From Anisus vortex (taxonomy: Eukaryota; Mollusca; Gastropoda; Planorbidae): a stretch of DNA of 64,000 bases. The position numbers were made by a program, and so were the translations under genes. Shown piece after piece: positions 1 to 10,598 of this stretch. Location of the stretch: NCBI GenBank assembly GCA_949126835.1, contig OX421502.1, positions 37,977,282-38,041,281 of the forward strand, written 5' to 3'. The first letter of the stretch is position 1; the number at the start of each line of letters is the position of its first letter. Under the pieces are notes generated by a model. That model was not told where the DNA came from. It did not search any database and saw nothing but the letters and a program-made list of their open reading frames with translations.

Positions 1-238
1 AGGGTCGGTGAAGCAGCGTTCACTAGTTTTTCTGGCCACGGCATACTAGATGATTGCGTGACCAACACTATGCACAGCCGCCTTTACTTAAACCCCAACT
101 AATGTCAGGTAGTCATCAGAGCTGGGTAGACACAGGTACACCCTCAAGTCCCGGAAAAAATCCTAGCCTGCACCAGGATTCGAACCCGGGACCTTCGAAT
201 CGCCAGTCAAACGCGCTGCCACTCGGCCTCCGCGTCGT
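1..238 (-). mobile_element. tRNA-derived SINE, family A (copy 1)
   Basis: A roughly 240-bp element read on the minus strand. Its 5' part carries a tRNA-like B box (GGTTCGAATCC type) and its body includes the recurring words for 'agctgggtagac' and 'aaccccaactaatgtcagg'. The same body recurs near 11.63, 13.89, 14.46, 14.92, 16.19 and 57.46 kb, in both orientations, which defines a dispersed family. It touches the window edge and may be cut. Confidence 0.75.
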
Positions 239-599
239 TTAGCTTACACAATATTATGCAAAATTTGTGTTTAACTGCAAGTATAGTGTTTTTTTTAACC
301 TTCCCCATCCCGACATATAAAATAGGCGGACACATCATAAATAAGGATGTTAAACGAAAACCGAAATACCGGATTCCGGTTTTGAAACCTAAAACCGGTT
401 TGATTTGTCGGTAGTACACCCTTTTCTTTTTTTTTTTGTTCTGATGGAAATATTTTTTTTTATAAATAATGTTGGTACTGCCACCACTCCGGTTTATCTG
501 TTGGGAACTTAGTTTACACCGAGCCATCGTTATTACTTTCCCCTATATTTTTAGCCTGTGCAGAGCCTACATGTCTTTGTGTCTCTTGTTTAATTCCAG

Positions 600-1077
600 A
601 TAATTGGATAGCCAGTTTCAAGAGATATTTTCTCATCCTGGTGTTAATACTAAATTACAGATTAGTAACCTTGACATTCTTTGTGATGTCTTTGATGATG
701 TATCAAGTAGGAATTTTTCAGGTTCGCTATGTCGGAGCCCAGTTGGAGAAGTATGAAGTAAGTCTCATTGGCAGTTAATTATTGTACCAAGTTTGTTCAA
801 ACTTTAAGACTTATAATATAGGCCCTATATTAAAAATAACTTTTTTCTCCCTTATACAAAGTTACCCCGTTTTATCTATAATGTATTAATGTATTTGATT
901 GCTTAGATCGAACTCATGTATAAAGAAAAAGCCAAACATATTTTTTTTTACTTCATTTAGCTAATCCCCCAATGTGCTATCAACGAAAACTACGCCCCTT
1001 GGAAGTTCGGTGTGGCAGCTGTCGTGGTTTATGTTGATCTGTATGTGTTGTCATGTGTGTATGGGTTTGTAAAGTAA
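600..1077 (+). CDS. 3' part of an unidentified membrane protein gene (two exons)
   Basis: Exon A (600-757) follows an AG and ends before a perfect GTAAGT donor. Exon B (961-1077) follows TTTAG and runs in frame to TAA. Together they encode about 90 residues: a long hydrophobic stretch (FLILVLILNYRLVTLTFF onward), a charged LEKYE segment, then a second hydrophobic stretch (WKFGVAAVVVYVDLYVL). This suggests at least two membrane segments. I do not recognise the family. Earlier exons would lie left of the window. The TAA overlaps a GTAAGT at 1074-1079, so exon B could instead be internal and splice onward at 1073; I found no convincing next exon. Both readings remain open. Confidence 0.55.
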
Positions 1078-1084
1078 GTTAAAT

Positions 1085-1500
1085 TAATTTTAATAATAAT
1101 AATACTTGTATAGCGCATATCCCTTTGGGAACAGTTCTATGCGGGATTGTGTGTAGAGCTTGTGACAGGGGCGAAGGTAGTCAGGGGCAGAGTCATTCAG
1201 GCACTTGTAACAGAGCTTGCAAGTTGCCCCGCCTTGCAGGAGTTCCAGGTGGATGGGGACGGCCAACCGTTTGCGCCGACCCTATATGGGAGTTTGTCAC
1301 AGCTACATGATACAGGAAAATTCGTTCTCCGAGCCCTAAGAGAGTAATCTCGGCTCGCATTCTCGTTGATATGTGGAGGTCAAAACCTGGAAGTACTGGA
1401 AGCCGAAATCACCAAGATGGGTTTCAATTAGAACCAGTTAGAGAGGATGGCCCAGGATACGAGAAGCTGGAGAACTGTTGTTGGTGGAGCATAGGGGGGG
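1085..1500. mobile_element. LINE-derived remnants
   Basis: At 1090-1150 an (ATA)n tract leads into 'tagcgcatatccc' and 'cagttctatgcg'. These words recur at 10.79-10.84 kb and, inverted, at 8.71-8.75 kb beside a reverse-transcriptase remnant, so they look like a LINE 3' end. Around 1440-1490 the plus strand reads ERMAQDTRSWRTVV, a typical C-terminus of RTE-like LINE ORFs. The stretch between is not assigned. A G run at 1493-1506 and a (TA)n run at 1590-1612 follow. Confidence 0.5.
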
Positions 1501-1824
1501 GGGGGCAGAGGGGGCGGCAAATGTAATCTAAATATAGCACTAAACAAGCAGTTACAGTATGCAAAGGGGCGGCAAGAAGGCTCTGTATATTATATATATA
1601 TATATATATATTACAGTATACATACGAGAGATTATTTTATACAGTTTGTACTGTAAGCCTTTAAAGTCACATGACCTTTCTAGTTCTTAGTTTTCTTTGC
1701 TATTTACGTGACTTTCTAGATTGATTTGTGTGATGACAAGAATTGTTGATGAAGAGGATTTCGTGTTTTAACAGTAACAGATGAAGATTATATGGTGTAC
1801 AAGAGTAGTATGTATGTATGTTTG

Positions 1825-2514
1825 TGTGGTGGTGGTGTGTGGTTTAGGTGTTACTTTTGAAAGCACTAACAAAGTCTCACAGTACTTTCAATGAAGATGT
1901 TTTATTTTATAAGCTACAAGACAGGTACCCAGGGTTGGCTTGCCACTGGCATGAACACCTGTTATCAAAATCAAGAGGAATATAATAAATGTAACTAAAT
2001 AGACCATAACATAACGACTAAAACTTAAATAGTCATTAGATCAACAGAATAGGTAAAACAATATGAAAATAATAGACATAACTATAAACTATAATACGGT
2101 ACAAAAAGGAAATAAATACTCAATAGTAAATACTGTAAACTGTAACATGACTTAGCCATCTTAGCATGAATAGCCTTAGCAAAACATGTTCAATGATTAT
2201 AAGCCTACTCAATGAAACAAATTAATCATGAATTAATAATGATATAAAACTAAGAGCAAACAAATAGCTGGGACAAGTGAATAAAAAAGGATTATAATTA
2301 TAGGGCCTACTTAAAATTCAACCATACCAATCAGGAAAAAAGGTGGAAACAAAAGAAACACAAACGGCAGGGCATCAGTCACAACAGCTTAGGGGAATCG
2401 TCGGAGTGTAAGTAAAATCAAATGAGATGACTCCAGAATCCGCGGTTTTTATTTTTTGTCTTGCCAACTTTGTGTTGACAAACTAACCCATTTAAGGATG
2501 GGCACTATACTACA
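1825..2514 (-). repeat. LTR (3' LTR in element orientation)
   Basis: 690 bp, beginning TG and ending CA on either strand. I saw no difference from 3832-4521 on reading through both copies. Confidence 0.85.
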
Positions 2515-2530
2515 GACTCCCCAGCCTGAT
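2515..2530 (-). other. Candidate polypurine tract
   Basis: On the minus strand this reads caggctggggagtc and abuts the 3' LTR. The purine run is short, so the call is tentative. Confidence 0.4.
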
Positions 2531-2555
2531 GCGACCCGTCCCGGGGCGCTACAGT

Positions 2556-3704
2556 TTAAAACATTCTAAACGGCTCACTCATGAGCCCAAGAATGGCATG
2601 TGCCACTGGGAAGGCAGCCAACAACAAGAACAACAAAGGCACTGCGGGTGTTGGCTGACACCTAGTCTCTTGTGCGGTTACATTTATACTGGTTACCCCT
2701 TTAAGTTTTGTGGAAGTACTCGGAGGCCATGCCTGCAGCCGTGACGAATATTGAGACTCATTTTGTTGTTGAATGTTTGGAGGAGGCTCGTTGCTCGCCA
2801 AGGTAGCAGTCACTGGTTCGGGCCTTAGGGTGACGTGGGCTTGAGGCTTATCGATATCTGTTGGTCGACGTTCGGAAAAATGTGGCCTCCCATTGCCGGC
2901 ACCAGAATGTGGTACGCATGATGAATGCCTGTTGTTGGGAAGCACCTGGCTTTTATTTCTTTGCTGGGATGTATAGTCTGTTACCATAGCCTTATCCTCT
3001 TGGAATGTCCTCCTTGGTCTGTCCCCTGTACCATTTTGTGGATACCCTCTATGACTTGATCTGCGACGATCAGGGGCATATTTACTGCCTTTTACATTGG
3101 AACCATCTGGACCCGTTACATTCGCAGCCTGATTACCATTCTCGCCTACAACAACATCGAACTCAACTTTTTCACCATCACCAACACTCCTAAGGTATTT
3201 TCTTGGGTTGTTTCTGATAATGGCTGTATAGTGCACAAACACATCTTCCTTTGTGTCCTCACGATTGATAAATCCATATCCACGTTTGACATTAAACCAT
3301 TTGACTGTTCCTGTCACATTAGCAGCCATAACATTTCTTTTCTTACGCTTTGGTGGAGAGTCGTTGGCAGACCCTGCCAGCACTCGACTCTGCATGCCGG
3401 GGGGCGCTAGTTTTGGATGACTCAATGTGCAACGCCTTTTTATGTGTCCTGGTTCCCAGCAAGAGGTGCAGACAGGCACGTCCTGCTCATTATATGGGTA
3501 GAATTTGCTTCTATATGGAAACACTCTTGACAAAGTCCCCCTCCACACTAAACCAGGCGGTGCAAATTTTCCGCTGCGCTGGTGGTGCTTATACATATTG
3601 CCAGGCTCTCTCTCCGAGACACCTATCCGCTTCTTTGCTTCAATCTCTTCAAGTCTTTCGCTCAACTGCGAAAGCCTTGAAAGTATATTATAACGGTCCT
3701 CCAT
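2556..3704 (-). CDS. Retroelement protein: CCHC zinc knuckle fused to Y-box cold-shock domain
   Basis: A 382-residue intronless ORF filling nearly all of the element interior. Residues 4-26 look like a short leucine/glutamate coiled coil. C79-x2-C82-x4-H87-x4-C92 is a retroviral-type CCHC knuckle as in Gag nucleocapsid. PPKRKKR (117-123) is a basic, NLS-like patch. Residues 127-205 form a full Y-box cold-shock domain: [12 protein letters not shown]1 RGYGFI (141-146), RNP2 VFVH (155-158), then [14 protein letters not shown] and ANVTGP. Residues 206-245 are basic and RG/aromatic-rich, as in Y-box tails. The end (about 355-375) is hydrophobic. Family knowledge: Y-box proteins package mRNA; Gag knuckles package element RNA. 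Inference: a host Y-box cDNA was captured into a Gag-like ORF. It could instead be two ORFs fused by chance, but the frame is open throughout. Confidence 0.85.
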   Translation of the reverse strand: MEDRYNILSRLSQLSERLEEIEAKKRIGVSEREPGNMYKHHQRSGKFAPPGLVWRGTLSRVFPYRSKFYPYNEQDVPVCTSCWEPGHIKRRCTLSHPKLAPPGMQSRVLAGSANDSPPKRKKRNVMAANVTGTVKWFNVKRGYGFINREDTKEDVFVHYTAIIRNNPRKYLRSVGDGEKVEFDVVVGENGNQAANVTGPDGSNVKGSKYAPDRRRSSHRGYPQNGTGDRPRRTFQEDKAMVTDYTSQQRNKSQVLPNNRHSSCVPHSGAGNGRPHFSERRPTDIDKPQAHVTLRPEPVTATLASNEPPPNIQQQNESQYSSRLQAWPPSTSTKLKGVTSINVTAQETRCQPTPAVPLLFLLLAAFPVAHAILGLMSEPFRMF

Positions 3705-3811
3705 CAGTTGCTAGGACATCTCTCTCTCTTGGGAAGGCAATGCACATCAGCTCTCTCCTTTTCTGGCGTACCTGTCTCTGCTTGTCGATGCACACACCAA
3801 ATTGCGAACAA

Positions 3812-3828
3812 CCCCACTCGTGCTCCCA
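3812..3828 (-). other. Candidate primer-binding site
   Basis: On the minus strand a sequence starting TGGGAGCACGAG begins 3 nt inside the 5' LTR. The position and TGG start fit a tRNA-primed minus-strand origin. The tRNA could not be assigned from memory. Confidence 0.55.
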
Positions 3829-3831
3829 GTT

Positions 3832-4521
3832 TGTGGTGGTGGTGTGTGGTTTAGGTGTTACTTTTGAAAGCACTAACAAAGTCTCACAGTACTTTCAATG
3901 AAGATGTTTTATTTTATAAGCTACAAGACAGGTACCCAGGGTTGGCTTGCCACTGGCATGAACACCTGTTATCAAAATCAAGAGGAATATAATAAATGTA
4001 ACTAAATAGACCATAACATAACGACTAAAACTTAAATAGTCATTAGATCAACAGAATAGGTAAAACAATATGAAAATAATAGACATAACTATAAACTATA
4101 ATACGGTACAAAAAGGAAATAAATACTCAATAGTAAATACTGTAAACTGTAACATGACTTAGCCATCTTAGCATGAATAGCCTTAGCAAAACATGTTCAA
4201 TGATTATAAGCCTACTCAATGAAACAAATTAATCATGAATTAATAATGATATAAAACTAAGAGCAAACAAATAGCTGGGACAAGTGAATAAAAAAGGATT
4301 ATAATTATAGGGCCTACTTAAAATTCAACCATACCAATCAGGAAAAAAGGTGGAAACAAAAGAAACACAAACGGCAGGGCATCAGTCACAACAGCTTAGG
4401 GGAATCGTCGGAGTGTAAGTAAAATCAAATGAGATGACTCCAGAATCCGCGGTTTTTATTTTTTGTCTTGCCAACTTTGTGTTGACAAACTAACCCATTT
4501 AAGGATGGGCACTATACTACA
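3832..4521 (-). repeat. LTR (5' LTR in element orientation)
   Basis: 690-bp direct repeat of 1825-2514. Element transcription should start here and run leftward. Confidence 0.85.
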
Positions 4522-5209
4522 TTTGTATGCATGTATGTATGAATGAAAGATCAGAAATAAAACAACATCTTTGCAACATAGCTTTTGTTACGTGTCATCT
4601 TTTTTCTTGTTTTTTTTCAATTAAATTCTTTGTGGTTTTGTTTTTCTGGTAAGTTGTTTAAAAAAAATAATACATGATTAGGTCAAGTAAGGCAGAGGTC
4701 AGTATTTGGCAAATATGGTGTGCGGCCAGCCGATCCTGTAGTTAGTTCACCGTACTGTCAACCCTGCTGACCGATCACTGTCGCCCTAACATTTACTAAT
4801 ATTATTATTGTTATTTCTTTTTTTGTATTTTTTTAATTATTAATGGCGATTCATTGAGGTTCTTGCTTGTGGCCCTCATCCCCACTCCCTCCCCACACAT
4901 ACACTCACTCCCACGCCACTATTGCTGTTTTTTTGCTGTTGTTGTATTGAGTATGATCAATGAAGTAACAGAAGAGCGGCCATTGACGTCCAACTGAAAT
5001 CCCAAAATGTTACTTTTGTATAGATTTAAAATCCAAACAAATAATTACATTACCAATTTTACAGTTATGATGACATCTGAGAAACATTTCTATCACTGGA
5101 TTTTACAATTATTTAACTAGTTCTTCAGGTAAAATTCAAGTAGCCTGTATCCATAGATATCTATGCTGTATCTCCCGTATGTCTCACGTAGGCTTTTGTC
5201 TCATATTTT
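4522..5209. other. Non-coding stretch with a SINE fragment
   Basis: At 4722-4795 lies a copy of SINE family B (the 'tagttagttcaccg...actgtcaacc' type, also at 21.88, 32.39 and 43.00 kb). No other supported feature is visible. Confidence 0.5.
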
Positions 5210-5395
5210 CACTATTGCCAAAAACAGTTATATCAAAGCCACTATGTCCAAAAAAATAGTTATTTCAACGCCACTATGTCCAAAAAACAACAACAGTTAT
5301 ATATCAAAGCCAATATGTCCAAAAAAATAGTTATTTCAACGCCACTATGTCCAAAAAAAACAACAGTTATATCAAAGCCACCATGTCCAGAAAAC
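5210..5395 (+). repeat. Degenerate tandem repeat, about 45 bp
   Basis: Four imperfect units built on 'cagttatatcaaagccac' and 'tatgtccaaaaaa'. Confidence 0.75.
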
Positions 5396-5472
5396 ACTTT
5401 CTTGTGTGCTATAAAATATTATAAGTAGTTCATGGACACATTTGATCACAGAGCATTAGCAATGAAGTCACC

Positions 5473-5738
5473 ATTAAATTGTGGACATTAAATTGTGGAC
5501 ATTAAATTGTGGACATTAAATTGTGGACATTAAATTGTGGACATTAAATTGTGGACATTAAATTGTGGACATTAAATTGTGGACATTAAATTGTGGACAT
5601 TAAATTGTGGACATTAAATTGTGGACATTAAATTGTGGACATTAAATTGTGGACATTAAATTGTGGACATTAAATTGTGGACTTTAAATTGTGGACATTA
5701 AATTGTGGACATTAAATTGTGGACTATAAATTGTGGAC
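5473..5738 (+). repeat. 14-bp minisatellite (ATTAAATTGTGGAC)n
   Basis: About 19 near-perfect head-to-tail copies. Only the last few units differ (acttta, actata). Confidence 0.95.
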
Positions 5739-6714
5739 TTTTCTCTCGGATCATTGCACCTTCTATAGTTAAGAACAAATCCTAGGGAAACATTGTATGC
5801 TAAGTAAGGCCTCCTGACCCCCCAAATATGTTGCAGTACAAGGGTCGGCAAGCGTTTAATAATAGTGTATCAAAGTAGGATTTCTAATTCTTTCAGCGTA
5901 TCAACAAGCTAAAAGTCAATCTGTTCTATCACTCAATTTCTTATAGAGGAGACTTGAATTATCTTTTAAATGGCGTATTCTGTGGGCACTTGAATTATAG
6001 TTACCGGCATCTGAAAAGGTAGTCAATTAGGCCGACCTCTGTACTAACTAGCATCACACACCGTACCTTCTCAATTTTTAAAAGCATTTAGTCATAGTAA
6101 ATGCTATTCAAATAAATCTAAATAATTTCAATGATTTCATTTAATTCCGCTAATTTAATCATTTAAATATTTTATAGAGAAAAATTGTCAATTGTAAAAT
6201 GGGTGTTTTAGAGCTTAGATATACAATGAGTAATCATGAAATACTTTATATTTTTGTTTTTTTCTTTTATATATAAATATTAGCATAAATTATTTGTATA
6301 CAATTTGTGAATTGTTTTAAGGGGAATAAAGGATGTGAAAACATAATATTATCGCAAAGAAAATCGTATTATCTCCCTTGAATTTAATTTAAATTTTATA
6401 CCAGATGCTAAAATTTAGATTTATATAGCAGAAAATATTTAGATACGTATTATTTTCTTGTAATCGATGCCAAACAAAATATGACTATAAATGAAGAATG
6501 CTGTTATGAAGATTTTGTGATACAATTGACAATTTATGTACAAGAAGTAATTGTAAACCATGTGCTGCGTCCATTGATGTTTTATGTGTAATAAAATTCT
6601 CATCTGAATGAAACCAATGTGTAGGCCTACTCAAGTATTTATGTTACATTGTTCAATAGATAATATTACACGCCTCTCAAATAATTATAAATCTAGGAAC
6701 AATACAGTAACAGG
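5739..6714. other. AT-rich non-coding stretch with a hAT-type MITE copy
   Basis: Around 5839-6000 a copy of the MITE family seen intact at 52114-52277 is recognisable ('gggtcggca', 'aaagtaggatttctaat', 'tctatcactcaatttctt'). The rest shows no supported gene. Confidence 0.45.
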
Positions 6715-7150
6715 AGCCTGTGTGTGTGTGTGTTCAACCAATCATATTAGTTAATATAAAGACAAATAACCTTATTGTATAACTATATTTTTACACTTTG
6801 ACTTCAGACATGTGTCTTTGATAGCTAAGTGGTTAACGTATCGGACTGCCATGCGGGCGGCCCGTGTACTTTTCTCCAGTTCTAAGTCTTATACATTTTC
6901 TTACTACTTTTTTTTTCAATTAATATTACTGATTTTTTTAAAAAAGATTGTAAATCTACGAGCAACACCGGATATTTAGATTTGTTATGTCACATAAAGA
7001 GACTTGACTATTTTTTTTACCCGATTACAATATGAATTTTAAATTACTTTCCTAAAAGTCTTCAGTAAAAAATATTTTTTTTATTATTAGATTTATAGTT
7101 TTCTGTGCATTGTAGTTTATAACATTTTTATACAGGCCTGTTTTATTTCC
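6715..7150 (+). mobile_element. About 430-bp dispersed repeat with tRNA-like core (copy 1)
   Basis: It matches 25555-25980 along nearly its whole length. Shared words include 'gctaagtggttaa', 'gtatcggactg', 'catgcgggc' and 'aaatctacgag'. The 'gctaagtggtta...atcggactg' part resembles a tRNA D arm and anticodon region, so this is probably a long tRNA-derived SINE. Confidence 0.7.
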
Positions 7151-7559
7151 CCCCCAGGCAAGTCCGGGCAATTTAGCTTGTAGCCTATAAAGAAAGGCAG
7201 GCCTATGCTAGATCTATATGTTTTAATTTTTTGTTTGTTAGACATTTTATTACATTTTATTTGTTTCTATAAAACTTTGTTCCTTGATATTTCGATGTGT
7301 CCTAATGTTAGCTTTAAACAAGTTACACCGCTATAAAAGTAAATGTTCAGTTAGTTTATCTTTTATGCATGGGCGGTAACCCATTCAGCACGAGAAAAGC
7401 ACCTGCTCGAACGTTACAGGAAGAATGTACAAAAGAAATGAAACCTTAGCAAAAAAGTTAATTAGGTCTTCACCATTTAAGTGCGATACTGCTACTGTGC
7501 CATTTAAAAGTGCACTATTACTATTCTACCATTTAAAAGTGCACAATTACTATTGTGCC

Positions 7560-7635
7560 ATTTAATTGCACCAGCCTCACCCCCCCCACACACACACACA
7601 CACAAACTCACACATATACAAACATACACATAATA
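7560..7635 (+). repeat. (CA)n microsatellite
   Basis: An imperfect CA run directly precedes the LINE remnant at 7640. Confidence 0.7.
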
Positions 7636-7639
7636 TCAA

Positions 7640-8290
7640 TGCTATGGTTAAGGCTTGTTCGTCTCGTCTACGCGCCCTGGGTCAACTGCGACCTCAACTC
7701 AATAGAAGGACGGCCAATACCGTAGCAGTCTCTCTTATCCAGTCAAGGTTGGATTACTGCAATAGTTGCCTGTGGGGCTTGCCCCAGAACCAGCTGCAGA
7801 GATTACAGAACACCGCGGCGCGCATTGTTTCGGGGGTGTGGAGGCAAGAACATATCTCCCCAACACTAAGAGATCTCCACTGGCTCCCGGTGATAAAACG
7901 AATAGAGCACAAAATTATGTCCATTATGTACGGATGCATAAAGGGCATTGCTCCTTCCTATCCTTCTTCGAGAGCTTATCTCAAGGCATGAGCCATCTAT
8001 GGAACTGCGCTCTTCAACACAGTCATTCCTCAAAACTCCCTGTTTGGATGGACACAAAAAGAAGTAGCTGGGAGTGCGCTCATTTGAATCAGTTGCGCCT
8101 TCTTTATGGAACAGTTGATATCAGACACTGAGAGAATCTGGGACAAGAGAAACTTTTAAAAAGAACTCAAAAAACTTTCTCTTTGGTTAATACATCTACC
8201 ATTGCAAGTCACACCAAGAGCGCACTGAGCATGCTAATTTAATAGCATGGATAGAAGCGCTATAAGAAGTGCCTATTCTTATCTTATCTT
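7640..8290 (+). pseudogene. LINE reverse-transcriptase C-terminus (L2/CR1-like), broken
   Basis: The frame through 7991 reads RRTANTVAVSLIQSRLDYCN then LWGLPQNQLQRLQNTAARIV and LRDLHWLPVIKRIEHKI. These are hallmarks of L2/CR1-type LINE ORF2 C-termini. Beyond a frame change near 7985 the text continues with GVRSFESVAPSLWNS, also typical. The copy ends in (cttat)n. It is frameshifted and 5'-truncated. Confidence 0.85.
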
Positions 8291-8424
8291 AGATTTATTC
8301 AACTATAACAATATCACTCATATATTACAGGCCTTTACCAGCCTATGATTTACTCTAACAGGGTCGGTGCTTCGTATAGAGTAGGCCTATAAAAGAACTA
8401 AGCAATCGCCTATCATTTTGCTTA

Positions 8425-8755
8425 TAAGCTTTAAGGCCTCCAACGTATCCAGAACTGCGCAGCCCGACTAGTCCTCAAGAAGAAGAAATCAAATATCACT
8501 CATCTGCTCCGTTCTCTGCAATAATTACCCATCAACAACCGGATCGCGTATAAGCTGGCTTCTCTCTGCTATAAGTGTCTAAATAACTCTGCCCCGGATT
8601 ACCTTTGCTCCTGTCTTGAGCTCTAAGCTTACACCCAATCTCGCCCACTCCGCTCAGCTTCTGATACGCTTTTCGTCTGTTGTCGTTTCAGCGCATAGAA
8701 CTGTTACCAACGGGATATGCGCCCTATAAGCATCATCATTATTATTATTATTATT
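8425..8755 (+). pseudogene. Second LINE reverse-transcriptase remnant
   Basis: The plus strand reads LQRIQNCAARLVLKKKK, ITHLLRSL, LPINNRIAYKLA and CYKCLNNSAPDYL with internal stops. It is a decayed LINE C-terminus of the same broad class, ending in 'gggatatgcgcc' and an (ATT)n tail. Confidence 0.8.
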
Positions 8756-8944
8756 AAGTGTGCCAAATTAGGATTTCTAAATCATTCAGTGCGCCAACAG
8801 CCTGACAGACAATCTGCTCTCCTATATACTATATTTATATTTTTTTAAAAATAAAACAATTTATTTATGCCACAGGCCTATGCCAAAAGCAAAGAAGCTT
8901 TAGGCCTATATAGAAAATTGCATTTGATATTGAATAAAAAAAAA

Positions 8945-9160
8945 TCTTGTTTGTGATTAGGACTTAATGCCGTTGCTAGGGATTTGGGGGCCCGGGGGGC
9001 TTGGCCTCTTTAGGGGCCCCTGCATTTTGACATTCGACATTATTATTTAAAAAAAAAAACAATTCGGACACTCCTTTGGGGTCCCCCCTCAAGTAGGGGC
9101 CCGGGGGGACTTTTAAATTTGGACCCCCTCCCCCTCCCCTAGCTACGCCACTGTTATGAC
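8945..9160. mobile_element. MITE with 'TAGCTACGCCACTG' end
   Basis: The right end reads cctagctacgccactg and the left end is a degenerate inverted match (gccgttgctaggg). The interior is rich in G and C runs. The class is not certain. Confidence 0.45.
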
Positions 9161-10544
9161 TATCATCTTTTTTTTTCCTGCATTTATAGCGAATAACAAA
9201 AATATTAATAATTAATTAACTTTTAATAACTGTAACATTCAAGGTTAAAGTCTAAAAAATATTAATTTAGTTGTCAAGATTTAATTCTAGCACATTCTAA
9301 ATATCATTATATTTTGTATCTCTTTTCTTTTCTCCTTTCTTTTCTCAAGGAGAAAACTTGAGAACTTTTATATAACTTTTCCCGAGCCCCGTCTCTCTCT
9401 AGTTGCCTTATTAGCTAAGCCATATTTGGGTGATTAGACTTTCGATGCTTTTTTTTCTTTCTTTGTTTTTTAAAGCATGACCCCGGTGGGGAGGAAGAAA
9501 TTAGCGCAGAAATCCGTCTCAACCCCGCTCTGGTGCCTGCATGGATGCCCGTACCTATAGTATGGGATTTGTTCTACCGGGCGACATTGCAGGTATACGG
9601 GCGAGCCACTACGATAATGATCCGAGGGGAATACCGCAGTTTGTGCATGGGCTGCGGATGTTAGGCTACACGGCGTGTCGTTAGGTGTCTGGCGCCCGGG
9701 GCCCGGACAGAACCTTGGTATATGCCCCCTCTCCCCCCCCCCCCAACCCGTTTAACCCTGAACATAGCTACCCCTCTGGGCCCTGGCATTGAATGAGAGC
9801 TCGTCCTATTTTTTTTTTTTAGACGTTCAAAAGTCGACGACGTCACTGAAACCGTAGCCTACTGACTACACTCCTTGAATGGCGGATCATCATGCAGCCA
9901 CGGAACAGCACGCAGGCCATATGTTGCTGAACGCTGAACTGATCATACACATTTCTCCTGAAACCGCTGGAGTCACCTAATTTATTAAAGACTTTCATAA
10001 CGCGGGTTTCCCTTTCAGGCAAAAGTCTTGAAGTGGTTGCTCTAGTTGCCACTCCAAACGTACCGCACCCGCATACATTAAAAACAACCGCTAATCTTTG
10101 TCCCTATGCAAGGGCTAAATCATAAAATTGCTCATTTTCTCCAGTGACATTTTGGGCATGCAATGGGTAGCAGCCTATATTTGTAAACTAGTCGGTCTTT
10201 AAAACAACAACTTAAGTTAACTTTTTACGTCTGCCTATGGCTAGCTATTATATGATAAGAAGATATAAATCTATTGAATAAAATAGCTATGAATACAGAT
10301 ATAGGCCTATGCAATACAGACGAAACATATTTGAGCCTATAAATAGTACCATAAAATTCGCAGAGATAAGAATTCGGCCTATCTAGACTAGTCCACTGTA
10401 GTCGTATGCTTCGGCTACTATATTTAGCGCTGATTTTATTGAGTTCACTTTCGGATTTTAGTTTTGGTGTGTATTCAGTGGCATTGTAAAGGGAAACTAC
10501 TACAAATAACTTTTCGGAAAACATTTGACAACAATACGGAAAGC
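9161..10544. other. Unassigned stretch, partly GC-richer
   Basis: 9480-9720 and 9840-10060 are richer in GC than their surroundings and give short open frames on both strands that match nothing I recognise. They may be transposon remnants. No splice-consistent gene model was found. Confidence 0.3.
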
Positions 10545-10598
10545 ATGGCTGCAGAGGAGGAACAATTTACTTCAGCCGTTCAAAGAGTTGAAAGGACG
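10545..10598 (+). CDS. Candidate first coding exon or upstream ORF
   Basis: An ATG followed by 18 codons (MAAEEEQFTSAVQRVERT) stops exactly at a GTGAGA donor. The composition is coding-like. Two readings are possible. It may be exon 1 of an unidentified gene whose other exons I cannot find. Or it may lie in the 5' leader of AMDHD2: splicing to the AG at 12609 would give a 20-codon upstream ORF ending just before the AMDHD2 start. The EEEQF..AV..V pattern is vaguely like acyl-CoA-binding proteins, too short to claim. Confidence 0.35.

Larger units (their letters stand above)
1825..4521 (-). mobile_element. Compact LTR retroelement carrying a Y-box/zinc-knuckle ORF
   Basis: Two 690-bp direct repeats (1825-2514 and 3832-4521), each TG...CA, flank a 1317-bp interior. 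The 4-bp sequence TTTG precedes the left LTR (1821-1824) and follows the right one (4522-4525), as expected for a target-site duplication. Read on the minus strand, a primer-binding-site-like TGG sequence starts 3 nt after the 5' LTR and a short purine-rich tract (CTGGGGAG) lies next to the 3' LTR. The interior holds one ORF on the same strand and no protease, reverse transcriptase or integrase. It is therefore a non-autonomous element that must rely on another element's enzymes. The LTRs look identical by eye, implying recent insertion. Confidence 0.85.

Noticed and set aside
2556..3704. Host Y-box gene (processed retrocopy alone)
   Set aside because: A plain retrocopy would not sit between two matching LTRs with a target duplication nor carry an upstream CCHC knuckle.
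3350..3901. 183-codon plus-strand ORF in the LTR element
   Set aside because: Antisense shadow of the zinc-knuckle/Y-box ORF, without recognisable domains, running into the LTR.
5473..5738. Regular repeat array that could suggest CRISPR
   Set aside because: Units are contiguous with no unique spacers, in a eukaryotic genome.
9661..10052. Minus-strand ORFs of 61 and 69 codons in a GC-richer patch
   Set aside because: No recognisable protein, no consistent splice sites.
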